Assembly: GCA_040772505.1 (NCBI GenBank)
Contig: JAXGYA010000001.1
Location: forward strand, 868,001 to 932,000
DNA from: Mariniphaga sp040772505
GTDB lineage: Bacteria; Bacteroidota; Bacteroidia; Bacteroidales; Prolixibacteraceae
Length of the DNA: 64,000 bases
Direction of reading: 5' to 3'
Of this stretch, positions 9,276 through 18,865 are shown one piece after another (within the stretch, counting starts at the first letter, position 1; each line of letters begins with the position of its first letter). A model generated the notes under the pieces. That model was not told the origin of the DNA, made no database searches, and was given only the letters and a program-made list of their open reading frames with translations. Both the position numbers and the translations under genes were made by a program.

Positions 9276-11156
9276 CTAATTTTTCTTAGACAACTTTTCC
9301 GGTCCGGCATAAATTAAGCTTAAACTTTCATTATTCTTCAGTTTTGGCAGCATAGTCTGTCTTTTTTTCTGTTGGCTTTGCATTTTTACCAGAATTTCAT
9401 TCAGAGTTTTCAATGCTTTCACAATGTATTGTCCTTTGTTGAGCATTACACATTCTGCACGTTGTGCTAATGCCGCGTCTGTTATTTCAGAGCGGGTAGG
9501 CACTCCTTTTTTTGCTAACGATTCAAGCACCTGGGTTGCCCAGATAACCGGAACGTGTGCGGCTTCGCCCAAACGCATGATTTCCTCCTGGATGGTTGCA
9601 AAATTTTCCCAGCCGGTTTCAATGGCTAAGTCGCCGCGGGCAACCATTATGCCCAGTGGATAAGTTTGCATCGCCTGCAAAAGAATTTTTGGCAGATTTA
9701 TGAATCCTTTCCGGGTTTCAATTTTTAGCACTATTCCAATTGAAGCGCCGTGTTTTTCCAACTCTTTCTGCAGCTCTTTAACATCGGAAGGTTGGTTTAC
9801 AAACGATAGATTCACTGCATCTGCATTTTTGACAATAAAAGCTAAATCTTTCCGGTCTTTTTCAGTCAATCCGTTTATATTCATATTCGTTTCCGGAAAA
9901 TTAATTCCTTTATCGGCTTTTAATTTACTTCCGTTTGCCGATGCATGGGTGATGGTGATTTCCATTTCATTGGGTGCAACTTTTTCGATTATCCCCTCAA
10001 TTTTTCCGTCATTCAGATAAACAGGTTCGTTCGCTTTAACATATTCAAAAATTTCGGGCAGTGTACATGAAATGTGTGCCGGTTTGAGCAGCGTTCCCTG
10101 GGAGTCGAAACGGGCAGGCTCGCCGGGCAGGTCGGAGTTGTGAAGTATGAGAGTATCACCTATGTGCAAGGTTATAAATTGTTCTGAAGGGAGTAATTCC
10201 CCTACATAATTTTTTTCTTTTCCGGTTTCTTTCACTTTATGCAAAACAAGCTCGGTGCCGGTGGTAATATATGCAGAATCTGAGCAGATTGCCCATCTCC
10301 CTTTTCCTTGTTTGCGAACAACTTCTATCCGGCACTTTTTTCCCCTCGAATCGGTGAGGAAAATGTCATTTCCCCGTCGGATTTTTTCAATGAAAGTGCT
10401 GTTTACCGGAATTACTGCGTCGGCATCATTTGCCGGAGGCGGAACATCTGGCGGAGCAATCCACACACGTGCCGGTTGCACAACTATGCCGAGAGAATCA
10501 CGTTGCGGTTTTATACGGATAACTTTCGGGCCCGGCTGCATAAAACCGGTTCGTAATTTAGGACCTGCTAAATCCATCATTATTTTGGATTTACGATTAA
10601 TCCTCTTACTGGATTTTTTTAAATTTTCAATCATCGCAGCCCATGCCGTCTCATCATCATGTGCGCAGTTGATACGGGCGCTGTTCATTCCGTTTTTCAT
10701 TAACTGATTAACTATCTGATAGTTTTCAGCAGCTTCAGAAGGTAGTGTCACCATAATGCGTGTGTTTCTATTGTTGGATTTACTTCCAAACAGTTGCTTG
10801 GTATTCTTATAAAGCAACTTTTCGCTTTTCTTTATGGTGATACTTTTTCTCTTATGCACTTCATCCTTTGAACCCAGCAATTTGTGAATTATGTTTTGTA
10901 TCGTAAGCAGACTTTTCATTACGTGACCTTCAATATTGGCAAGATCAGGAAGACCCTGATATCGGAGATGCTGTTGCAACTCATCAATGTCAAAGCTCCT
11001 GAATGCCAGATAATGAAGCAGATTTAACGCACTTTCCCTATATTCCGGATGCACATCATTTAATTTGTCAACATATTCTGCTTCCAGTTTTTCAGCTTTT
11101 TTTATGATTTTCTCAATTTGTGTCTGAATAATTCCCAGTTTCTTTTTTGCCTTCAT
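9276..11156 (-). CDS. Pyruvate kinase-like protein with N-terminal extension
   Basis: Cytosolic 626-aa protein related to pyruvate kinase (phosphoenolpyruvate + ADP to pyruvate + ATP). About 130 N-terminal residues are an uncharacterised helical extension. The kinase barrel then starts at RIMVTLPSEAA, with SARINCAHDD, MMDLAGPKLRTG, a B domain with an unusually long insert, the catalytic Lys in VLKIETRKGF, and MVARGDLAIE. The usual SGETA segment reads LNKGQYIVKAL and the C-terminal allosteric domain is absent. The divergence from standard pyruvate kinases and its place between a signalling pair and a barrel protein leave the in vivo reaction open. 47 bp separate it from the HD-effector gene upstream and 5 bp from the next gene. 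Confidence 0.78.
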   Translation of the reverse strand: MKAKKKLGIIQTQIEKIIKKAEKLEAEYVDKLNDVHPEYRESALNLLHYLAFRSFDIDELQQHLRYQGLPDLANIEGHVMKSLLTIQNIIHKLLGSKDEVHKRKSITIKKSEKLLYKNTKQLFGSKSNNRNTRIMVTLPSEAAENYQIVNQLMKNGMNSARINCAHDDETAWAAMIENLKKSSKRINRKSKIMMDLAGPKLRTGFMQPGPKVIRIKPQRDSLGIVVQPARVWIAPPDVPPPANDADAVIPVNSTFIEKIRRGNDIFLTDSRGKKCRIEVVRKQGKGRWAICSDSAYITTGTELVLHKVKETGKEKNYVGELLPSEQFITLHIGDTLILHNSDLPGEPARFDSQGTLLKPAHISCTLPEIFEYVKANEPVYLNDGKIEGIIEKVAPNEMEITITHASANGSKLKADKGINFPETNMNINGLTEKDRKDLAFIVKNADAVNLSFVNQPSDVKELQKELEKHGASIGIVLKIETRKGFINLPKILLQAMQTYPLGIMVARGDLAIETGWENFATIQEEIMRLGEAAHVPVIWATQVLESLAKKGVPTRSEITDAALAQRAECVMLNKGQYIVKALKTLNEILVKMQSQQKKRQTMLPKLKNNESLSLIYAGPEKLSKKN

Positions 11157-11203
11157 TATTATAATCTGTAAATATTTTCAAGTTGTTGTTCTCTCTTATG
11201 CAA

Positions 11204-12358
11204 TCAGATATACACAATCAAAAAAGTAATTACTGTAATGACCAGTCCCATCATGAAAACATTATATGCCCAGCGTAACAACCTGTATTTTTTAGCTAAC
11301 ACTTTTCCCAGCGAATATTGGTCTTTAGTGAGAGAGGAATAGAGATAAGGGTCATCATTAATCATTTCTTCAACAGCCCACTCATATTCATCCAGTTTCA
11401 TATTATAGAAGTTCCCGAAAAACAGAAGATTTACCTTTTTTTGTAGAATATCTTCCCGGGTAAACTTTCCCGATGAGATGTTTGGACGAGTGGAAAGAAT
11501 GGCTAAAACAACTGTGCATAAGCTGAATAAAATAAAAATTACGGTAGGTATAATTATGGCTGGCTCTTCTTTAAACTTACTTACAAGCATTGCCAATGTT
11601 AGTGAAATAATTATACCATTAAGCGAAATGAGGATGTTGGATTTATTGTCGGCTATTTTGCTCAGATTAATCTGGTTTCTGGCAGTCAGTCTAAACATGG
11701 AATCTACTCCTCTCGAATAGTTTTTTGATTTGGCGACTTTACCTTTTGCTCTCTTGTTTCGTCTGGCAATCCGCTCTTTGAGTTTTTCAAGATTTTTTTG
11801 TTTTGATTCGCTCAGGTTGTTCTGACAATACGCTGTGTGCCAATTGTGCTCTGCAAATAAATTGACAGATTTTTGGTCAAATTCCCCTTTTTTTAATTTG
11901 TGCATACCGGCTGCCTTTTGTTCATTGCGAAGTTTTTCGGCTTGTTCAAAATAGTTTTCCATCCCTAAATGCATAAAATCTGCATCACACAGTACCTTGG
12001 CAATTCTGCTTTTAGGATTCTGCGGAAAAGTTGTTGCCATAATACTTTCGCTGACTGCCTCACGCGATTTTTTGTCAACTCCGTGAAGCTCAAGAAATTT
12101 TTCTGCCATTTTAACACTTTCTTCCTCGTGCCCTTCGTATTTTTTCAGATAGCCTAAATCGTGAAACCAGGCAGCAATTTTCAGAATGTTCATTTCTTCT
12201 TCCGGCAGGTTCTCTTTTGCACCAATTATATCAGCATTTTTCACCACATCCATTGTGTGGCTCACTGTGTGGTATAAGTAACCTTCCGGAGTTTCGTTTG
12301 TCAGGAGACGTGTAACATACGCTTCCGTCTCACTGATAATTGCTTCATTAATCTTCAT
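11204..12358 (-). CDS. HD-domain phosphohydrolase fused to Pycsar-type transmembrane effector domain (DUF5706)
   Basis: 384-aa membrane protein. Residues about 5-165 are an HD domain: YHTVSHTMDVVKNA, the metal-binding pair in WFHDLGYL, and a later Asp in CDADFMHLG. After a basic linker, residues about 220-384 match the Pycsar effector transmembrane domain family (LTARNQINLSKIADNKSNIL, then helices LISLNGIIISLTLAMLV, IIIPTVIFILFSLCTVVLAIL and a C-terminal VFMMGLVITVITFLIVYI). In Pycsar defence, such effectors respond to cyclic pyrimidine nucleotides and damage the membrane. Here the fused HD domain could hydrolyse a signal. It starts 11 bp after a class III cyclase gene, the pairing expected for that logic. 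HD-fused members also occur outside proven defence loci, so the role is open. Confidence 0.78.
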   Translation of the reverse strand: MKINEAIISETEAYVTRLLTNETPEGYLYHTVSHTMDVVKNADIIGAKENLPEEEMNILKIAAWFHDLGYLKKYEGHEEESVKMAEKFLELHGVDKKSREAVSESIMATTFPQNPKSRIAKVLCDADFMHLGMENYFEQAEKLRNEQKAAGMHKLKKGEFDQKSVNLFAEHNWHTAYCQNNLSESKQKNLEKLKERIARRNKRAKGKVAKSKNYSRGVDSMFRLTARNQINLSKIADNKSNILISLNGIIISLTLAMLVSKFKEEPAIIIPTVIFILFSLCTVVLAILSTRPNISSGKFTREDILQKKVNLLFFGNFYNMKLDEYEWAVEEMINDDPYLYSSLTKDQYSLGKVLAKKYRLLRWAYNVFMMGLVITVITFLIVYI

Positions 12359-12369
12359 TTCTACAAATT

Positions 12370-13692
12370 TTAATTTTCCAATTTTTCATTTAATACATAT
12401 AATAAACCCGGCTGATGCATTCCCTTTATCTGTATCGGTTTCTGACCTATAAAATCTTTTTTCAAATCTTCATCAAGGCTCTGGAAGACCTCTTTTGAAA
12501 TGATGAGCTGCGAATGCCAGCGTTTGTTGAGTTGTTCAATGCGCGAAGCCATTATAACTACATTTCCGGTAATTGAATACTGCTTGCGCACCGAAGAACC
12601 GATATTTCCAATCACTGCCTCTCCGTAGTGCAGTCCAATTCCGATTCTGGTTTCGGGAATTTTCCCCTTTTTATTTTCTTGCTTAACTTTTTGGATGATA
12701 TCAATTGAAGCCAAAACTGCTTTTTGTGTAATATTGCCTTCTGAAACCGGAGCACCGAAAGTTGCCATAAACCCATCTCCCAAAAACTGATTAATTACCC
12801 CGTCATAGCGTTCCACACTTTCAATCATGAAATGAAACAGGTTGTTCAGATAGTTTACCACTTCTTCGGGTTTATGGCTTTCTACAAATGGTGTGAAATT
12901 GCGGATGTCTAAAAACATGACACACACATTTTTTCGGACACCCGACAGTTCGTCTTTTTTTTCGAGAATACTCTCAACAATTTGCGATGAAATTTGCTGC
13001 CCGAACAGGTCGATAATTTTGTTTTTCTCTTCTATGTGATTCCATGAAACAGTGATTTTCTTTTTGATTAAATCGGCTACAAAACCGGCGGCAATGCCAG
13101 AAATAAGCAGGATTACTCCTTGTCCGAGATACTGCATTCCGGTTAAATTGGGATGAAAATTGTCTATTGGCTGATTGCTGTACAACGTTGAATAATATAT
13201 GGATATTCCAATAAATTCAACGGCTGCCAGTCCGCCAGTAAAAACTGAAAGCCCGGGATTTAACCGCAAGGTGGAAAGTACTATGAATAAAAAATAGGTT
13301 AGCGTAGCCGGAGCTTGAAGAATAACAGGCTGGTCTGAGTATTCAATTATGAATATGAACAGCAGGGTTAGCAGGGTAATTTCTGAAAAAGCATTGATGT
13401 AACCAAAAAGACTCCAGCGATCAAAAAAAACACGCCTTTTTTTCCCTATAAAATGATGAACAATCGATTCGTAAATAATAATCACTGCTGTAAAAATAAA
13501 GATGGCATAAATGGCGATGTGATTATTGAAAACCGAAAGGTACTCTTTGCGATAAAAAAAATAGATTATCATCAAAAAAATAGCTTCAAGTCCCAACATC
13601 CCTATAAGAATCAAGGCACGAAGGCGCTCACTTCCCGCAATTTCAGCATTATAAAGCTCGCTGGATTTTTTCGATTTTACTGTAGCATTCAT
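12370..13692 (-). CDS. Membrane-bound class III nucleotide cyclase
   Basis: 440-aa protein with about six N-terminal membrane helices (residues 25-210), a short coiled linker and a C-terminal class III adenylate/guanylate cyclase domain (about 250-435). Metal-binding aspartates are present in MFLDIRNFT (D262) and FLGDGFMATFG (D306). The usual base-reading Lys is Gln (Q302 in NQFLGD), the second base-contact position is Ser (S373 in QYSITG), the transition-state Asn position is Ile (I380), and the catalytic Arg is kept (R384 in MASRIEQL). The nucleotide made cannot be assigned and activity may be unusual. It is the first gene of the five-gene minus run; a 200-bp AT-rich gap upstream should hold the promoter. 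Confidence 0.85.
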   Translation of the reverse strand: MNATVKSKKSSELYNAEIAGSERLRALILIGMLGLEAIFLMIIYFFYRKEYLSVFNNHIAIYAIFIFTAVIIIYESIVHHFIGKKRRVFFDRWSLFGYINAFSEITLLTLLFIFIIEYSDQPVILQAPATLTYFLFIVLSTLRLNPGLSVFTGGLAAVEFIGISIYYSTLYSNQPIDNFHPNLTGMQYLGQGVILLISGIAAGFVADLIKKKITVSWNHIEEKNKIIDLFGQQISSQIVESILEKKDELSGVRKNVCVMFLDIRNFTPFVESHKPEEVVNYLNNLFHFMIESVERYDGVINQFLGDGFMATFGAPVSEGNITQKAVLASIDIIQKVKQENKKGKIPETRIGIGLHYGEAVIGNIGSSVRKQYSITGNVVIMASRIEQLNKRWHSQLIISKEVFQSLDEDLKKDFIGQKPIQIKGMHQPGLLYVLNEKLEN

Positions 13693-13893
13693 TTTTCCAA
13701 CATCTAATCGTTCGTTAAAATCAAAAACAATGCAAAGTTAGTTAATGTTTACTAACTTACAAAATTTATTTGATTTTTATCAAAAAAAATGTGGATTTCC
13801 TAAATCAAAATAATCTGAAAACCGTAGGTTGATTTATCAAAGGGAAGATGGTTGCCGTTTTTTAACGGATGACAGATATATGTTGAATTCCAA

Positions 13894-14826
13894 TTATCTG
13901 TTTTCCCAATTCAGATACTCTTTTTCGATATCTTCCGGGCTAACCCACTCTTTGTAGAGGACTCTCAGTTTGATAGCATACCTTTTGCCAATTTCAAAAT
14001 CGGGTAAAATATATTGAAAATCCCATGCCGGTTTTCCTTCGCCTGCGCCGTTGGGCGATTGCGAAAAGCGAATTACCCCTTCATCAGGTTCAGAAAACAG
14101 ATAGGCAAACACCATATTCCGGTATCTGCCAAAGTAATAAGGCGCTGAAAAGATGTAGTCAGAAATTCCGCTTGCCAGAACGATATTGAAATTTTCGGCA
14201 AAGAAATAGTCGGCATCATCTTTTTCACTTAGATGAGTGCTGTTTGTGCCGTGACCTTCTGATTCAATATAAATCCACTTTTCCGAGTCGGTTTTATTCT
14301 TTTTGCCCTTTAAATATATTCCTGTATTTTCGGGAAGATTAATATATGACGCCCAGAAAAAGCCGGCATATCCGTGGTTAAATATTGTGGGCTCGTGAAT
14401 TATAAAATGAAAATCAACATCAATATAGTGTGGTTCAGCCATTTCGAAAGTTGTCCAGCTTTCCACTTTGGAAATAGCGGTTGCCGGCTGATGCAATAAA
14501 ACTTTGGAGTCAGATAATTTTTTTATGGTCATGGGTTGTTTCCGCGGTTCAAAGAGAGATACCAAAGAGTCGCCGCCAAAAATGTGCTCAAGGTTCACTC
14601 CCGAAAAAGCAGGTACAAATATCGTTGAATCCTGTTTTATATGATACAGTTCGGCAATTCCGTTATAACCTTTGTAATGGTAATCACCATAGGCGCTGTT
14701 ATCGACAAAAACAGCCTTCAGGTCTCCTTTTTCCAGAGTTACTGTATTCTGAGCAAAACCTTGCAAATGAAAAATCAAATTGAAGATGCAAAAGGCAATG
14801 ATTTCTTTTCTAAAAAAACTTTTCAT
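13894..14826 (-). CDS. Secreted protein of unknown function
   Basis: 310 aa with a clear signal peptide (hydrophobic core FCIFNLIFHL, cleavage near GFAQN). The mature part is rich in beta-strand and aromatic residues (VFVDNSAYGDYHYKGYNGIAE, HYIDVDFHFIIHEP, PYYFGRYRNMVFAYLF, WDFQYILPDFEIGKRYAIKL), suggesting an all-beta sandwich, possibly a carbohydrate-processing-like fold. I do not recognise a catalytic motif. It stands alone between two operons: 200 bp from the cyclase gene and divergent from the PQQ operon starting at 15093. Confidence 0.65.
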   Translation of the reverse strand: MKSFFRKEIIAFCIFNLIFHLQGFAQNTVTLEKGDLKAVFVDNSAYGDYHYKGYNGIAELYHIKQDSTIFVPAFSGVNLEHIFGGDSLVSLFEPRKQPMTIKKLSDSKVLLHQPATAISKVESWTTFEMAEPHYIDVDFHFIIHEPTIFNHGYAGFFWASYINLPENTGIYLKGKKNKTDSEKWIYIESEGHGTNSTHLSEKDDADYFFAENFNIVLASGISDYIFSAPYYFGRYRNMVFAYLFSEPDEGVIRFSQSPNGAGEGKPAWDFQYILPDFEIGKRYAIKLRVLYKEWVSPEDIEKEYLNWENR

Positions 14827-15092
14827 ATCACATCTGTTTTTAGGTTATCTTGCAATTTCTATCCTGAAATTTATTTCTGATGGTTCATTCCAGCAAAATA
14901 TCGAGCAAATGTACTCACAAAAAGTTTATTTAAGGCATTCGCACTAAATCCGGCAGCGCGGTTTCAGAATTTTTTTATTCAGGTAATATTCCAAAACTCT
15001 TTTTTATATTCTGTACCAAAGTATTTTGTTTAAATTTGTTGGTTTTAATGAAATATTGAGTAGTATAAATAGAATCAATAGGATTAGAAAAA

Positions 15093-18000
15093 ATGCGCAC
15101 AAAGATGAGATTTCGGTTTAATTTGTTCTTAATATTTTTTGCCTTTATTGCGGGTATTTCAGCCCGGGGTAGCGATTGGCCCATGTGGCGGTATGATTAT
15201 GCACGCTCGGGAAATAGTCCTGAGCAGCTTGACGGTCAGCTTTATTTGCTGTGGCAAATATCCTTTCCGGAAAGAGAGCCGGTATGGGATGATCCGCTGA
15301 ATCAGGACTTAATGAAATATGACCGGCTGTTTGAGCCTGTTGTGGCTGACAATAAGCTGTTTATCGGCTTTAATGATCAGGATAAGGTGGTTGCCTTCGA
15401 TTTGGAGTCCGGCAAAGAGTTGTGGAGTTTTTATGCTGACGGGCCGGTCAGGCTGCCGCTGGTTTTTAATAAGGGGAAGATCTATTTCACAGGCGATGAC
15501 GGGTATTGCTATGCCCTTGATGCCGGAAGCGGAGATTTGGTCTGGAGGCGACTTCTTGCGCCTTCCGGGAATTTGCTGCTTGGCAACAAACGGCTCATTT
15601 CCATGTGGCCTGCAAGAGGCGGCATTGTTGTTAAGGATGATATTATTTACACAGCTGCCAGTATTTTCCCGATGATGGGAACGTTTATATATGCACTTGA
15701 TGCCACAACCGGCGATATTGTCTGGAAAAACGAAGGCACAAGCAGTAATTACATTTTGCAGCCCCACCGCTCACCGGCATTTGCCCATGTGGCACCACAG
15801 GGACCATTCACAATTTCCGGCGAAAAACTTCTGGTGGCAGGCGGGCGCTCCGTTCCGGCAGCTTTTAATCTGAAAACCGGAGAAGATGTTTATTATAAAC
15901 TTTCAGAAAGCGGAAAAACCGGCGGCGCCTATACTTACGCTAACGAACAAGTGTTTTTTAATCATCATCGTAAAAGGGTAACCATGATGTATGACGCTGA
16001 AACCGGAAACAGAATTTCCATGGCAGGTGAGTATCCGGTTATTGATGGAAACACCTTTTACTTTTCCGGGAAAAACATTTGGGCGGCGAAACTGAATGCT
16101 GAAAAAAAACTGGATACGCTTTGGGTTTCAGATTTTTCTGCTACCAACGATATGATAAAAGCCGGTGACTGCCTTTTTGCCGCCGACAGCACAGGAATAA
16201 AGGCGATTAAACTTTCATCCGGGGAAAAACCGAAAATTTACTGGGAATTTACCTCTCCAAAAAATATTGACCGGCTTGTGGCTGCCAACGGTAAACTGAT
16301 TGCCGTAACCAACGACGGCACTATCATGGTTTTCGGACAGGAACCGGTCAGGATGGTGAAAAACATTGACCGAAACCGTCCGGAACCAAAATTTAAACCC
16401 GGCAGAGCTGAAAAAATTATTCAGGCTTCAGGTGTTGATGAAGGGTATGCCTTTATTTTAGGAAGTAAAAACATTAAGCTCATCAAAGGACTTCTGGGCG
16501 GCTCTTCAATGAATCTGGTTGTTTTTGAAAAAGATTTGAAAAGGATTCAAAGTCTAAGAAAGTATTTTGACAAGGCAGGGATTACTGCCGGACGGGTGAG
16601 TTTTTACCATTTTGATGGTGAATTTTCTTCACTTCCAAAATATTTTTCATCGCTGACCATCGTAACCGAATCTTCATATGTTGGTTTTGGTGAAAAAGAA
16701 ATTCTGGAGCAGGTTTTTGAAACGACCCGCCCTTACGGAGGGAAAATTATACTGGATGTTAAAAGTCAGGAACAGGAACAAATTCTTGATAATTTTGCCC
16801 GGCTGAATTTATACGGGTTTGATTTGCAACGGGATAGGGGAATGTCAATGATTTCCAGAGAAGGCGCCCTGCCGGGCGCTTCGCCATGGACGCACCACAA
16901 CGGCGATATCGCCAACACGGTAAAGTCTGATGACCGGCTGGTGAGAGCGCCACTTGGTGTTTTGTGGTTTGGTGGAAATTCCAATATGGATGTGCTGCCT
17001 AGGCACGGGCATGGACCCGGCGAACAGGTGATGGATGGAAGACTGATTATTCAGGGAATCAACTGCCTGAGCGCACGCGATGTTTACACCGGAAGAGTGA
17101 TCTGGAAACGTGAATTTGAAAAACTGAAGGAGGATAACTGGAAGGTTTTTTATGATGAAACCTATGATGAAGAAAATCCGCTCGATACGAAGTATAATCA
17201 GGTTCACCTGCCCGGAGCAAATGCGCGCGGTACAAATTATATTGTTACAAAGGAATATGTTTATCTGATTGAAGGCAACAAATGCAATGTGCTCGATATC
17301 CGGAATGGCAATATCGTAAAGGTTTTTGAGACCGGCGAAGAGGAAACCCGGCAGTTGGGATATATTGGCGTTTATGAAGATTTGCTGGTTTTAGGAAATA
17401 ATTTTGCTGATTTTGAGGAGATGATGGAGAGCGATTCGATGCGCATTAAAAGTCCAAAATTTACCGATTATAACCTCTCGGCGAGTAAAGGTTTGATTGT
17501 TATGAATCGTTTTACGGGGGAAAAACTTTGGAGCATCAAGTCCAATCTGGGGTTTATTCATAATTCAGTTATTGCCGGTGAAGGGATTTTATTCTGCCTT
17601 GATAAACTTCCGCAATATCTGGAGACGAAACTGCGCAGAAGAGGCGAGCCTATTCCCGAAGGCTCAAGACTGCTCTATCTTGATGCGAGAACGGGAGAGT
17701 TGATTCACGAAGAAACGGAGGATATTTTCGGGACATGGCTGGGTTACTCCTCTGAATATAAGTTGCTTTTGCAGTCAACCCGCCCATCGCGCGATATGCT
17801 GAACGGGGAGGAGGGCAAACGGATGATTACCTACAATATTTTTACAAAGGAAAAAATCTGGGACAAGGAAATCAGCTACTCCAATCCGCCGATTCTGCAT
17901 AATGATAAAATCTATTTGAACGGAGATGGATACATGCTGCTCACCGGTGAGCCTTTGACAGAAACCGATCCGATTACCGGCGAAGATTTAAAATGGAGTT

Positions 18001-18806
18001 TTAAACGTGAATACGGATGCGGTTTTGTGGCTGCAAGTGAATATCTACTCACATTTCGTTCGGCATCTGCCGGTTTTGTGAATCTCGAAGCCTTTGAAGG
18101 TACAGGCAGTCTCGGAGGTTGGAAACCCGGTTGCTCCACAAATTTAATTGCTGCCGATGGGGTGCTCAATTCGCCCGATTACACACGTACGTGTCAATGT
18201 GCCTACCAAAACCAAACCTCTTTGGCACTCATTAATATGCCATGGATGTCGTACTGGACAAACAGCAACTACAAGTGGAACGGCAGCCAGATAAAAAAAC
18301 TGGGACTGAACCTGAATGCCCCCGGCGACAGGAGCTCAGATGATAATGTTCTGTGGCTTGAATATCCCTATGTTTCCGGTGCACCTCCCGAAATTCCCAT
18401 AGAGATAGATACCGTAGATTTCAGAAAAATCAGAAAAGAGCCCTTTTCTGTGATTTCAGAAAAAACTCATTGGGTGAGTTCCAGCGCCCTCGAAGGAGTC
18501 CGCTCAATAGAGATAACACTTGCCGAAGAAGTTGTGCCGGAGTCGGCTTATACTGTAAAACTCTATTTTGCAGAGCTGGAAGACAACAATCCGGGCGACA
18601 GGGTTTTTGATATTTTAGTAAACGGAAAGAAAACTGAAGAGCATTTTGATATTGTGAAAGAAGCAGGAAAAACGAATAAGGAAGTTATTAAATCCTATTA
18701 TCAGGTTAAAACCGGAAATACGATTAAAATCGACTTGATTCCGGTGAAAGGAAATACTCTGGTTTCAGGGATTGAAATTATTCAGGAAATGCTAACGGCT
18801 AAGTAA
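15093..18806 (+). CDS. Giant secreted PQQ-type beta-propeller protein with Rossmann-like insert and C-terminal malectin-like domain
   Basis: 1237 aa. Signal peptide at the start (RFNLFLIFFAFIAGISARG). Residues about 25-420 form PQQ/BamB-like propeller blades (WRYDYARSGNSPEQL, FDLESGKELWSFYADG, LDAGSGDLVWRR, LDATTGDIVWKN). About 430-600 looks like a nucleotide- or SAM-binding Rossmann domain (NLVVFEKDLKRIQSLRKYF, GGKIILDVKSQEQ). A second propeller follows (SARDVYTGRVIWKREF, MNRFTGEKLWSIKS, LDARTGELIHEE) with a CxC pair C1034/C1036 (TRTCQCAYQ). The last ~120 residues resemble malectin (YTVKLYFAELEDNNPGDRVF). No CxxCH heme site is seen. First gene of a six-gene operon; the real cofactor is unknown. 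A start at 15105 is equally possible. Confidence 0.8.
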   Translation: MRTKMRFRFNLFLIFFAFIAGISARGSDWPMWRYDYARSGNSPEQLDGQLYLLWQISFPEREPVWDDPLNQDLMKYDRLFEPVVADNKLFIGFNDQDKVVAFDLESGKELWSFYADGPVRLPLVFNKGKIYFTGDDGYCYALDAGSGDLVWRRLLAPSGNLLLGNKRLISMWPARGGIVVKDDIIYTAASIFPMMGTFIYALDATTGDIVWKNEGTSSNYILQPHRSPAFAHVAPQGPFTISGEKLLVAGGRSVPAAFNLKTGEDVYYKLSESGKTGGAYTYANEQVFFNHHRKRVTMMYDAETGNRISMAGEYPVIDGNTFYFSGKNIWAAKLNAEKKLDTLWVSDFSATNDMIKAGDCLFAADSTGIKAIKLSSGEKPKIYWEFTSPKNIDRLVAANGKLIAVTNDGTIMVFGQEPVRMVKNIDRNRPEPKFKPGRAEKIIQASGVDEGYAFILGSKNIKLIKGLLGGSSMNLVVFEKDLKRIQSLRKYFDKAGITAGRVSFYHFDGEFSSLPKYFSSLTIVTESSYVGFGEKEILEQVFETTRPYGGKIILDVKSQEQEQILDNFARLNLYGFDLQRDRGMSMISREGALPGASPWTHHNGDIANTVKSDDRLVRAPLGVLWFGGNSNMDVLPRHGHGPGEQVMDGRLIIQGINCLSARDVYTGRVIWKREFEKLKEDNWKVFYDETYDEENPLDTKYNQVHLPGANARGTNYIVTKEYVYLIEGNKCNVLDIRNGNIVKVFETGEEETRQLGYIGVYEDLLVLGNNFADFEEMMESDSMRIKSPKFTDYNLSASKGLIVMNRFTGEKLWSIKSNLGFIHNSVIAGEGILFCLDKLPQYLETKLRRRGEPIPEGSRLLYLDARTGELIHEETEDIFGTWLGYSSEYKLLLQSTRPSRDMLNGEEGKRMITYNIFTKEKIWDKEISYSNPPILHNDKIYLNGDGYMLLTGEPLTETDPITGEDLKWSFKREYGCGFVAASEYLLTFRSASAGFVNLEAFEGTGSLGGWKPGCSTNLIAADGVLNSPDYTRTCQCAYQNQTSLALINMPWMSYWTNSNYKWNGSQIKKLGLNLNAPGDRSSDDNVLWLEYPYVSGAPPEIPIEIDTVDFRKIRKEPFSVISEKTHWVSSSALEGVRSIEITLAEEVVPESAYTVKLYFAELEDNNPGDRVFDILVNGKKTEEHFDIVKEAGKTNKEVIKSYYQVKTGNTIKIDLIPVKGNTLVSGIEIIQEMLTAK

Positions 18807-18865
18807 AGAAAGATGAAGATGAAAACGACCATTAATAAAATGTTTACACAAACAATTATAAACAG

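Noticed and set aside
15093..18806. True PQQ-dependent dehydrogenase
   Set aside because: Blades are of the PQQ-like repeat type, but no heme CxxCH, no paired Cys disulfide of quinoprotein dehydrogenases and no PQQ synthesis genes are visible; the CxC pair is of another kind.
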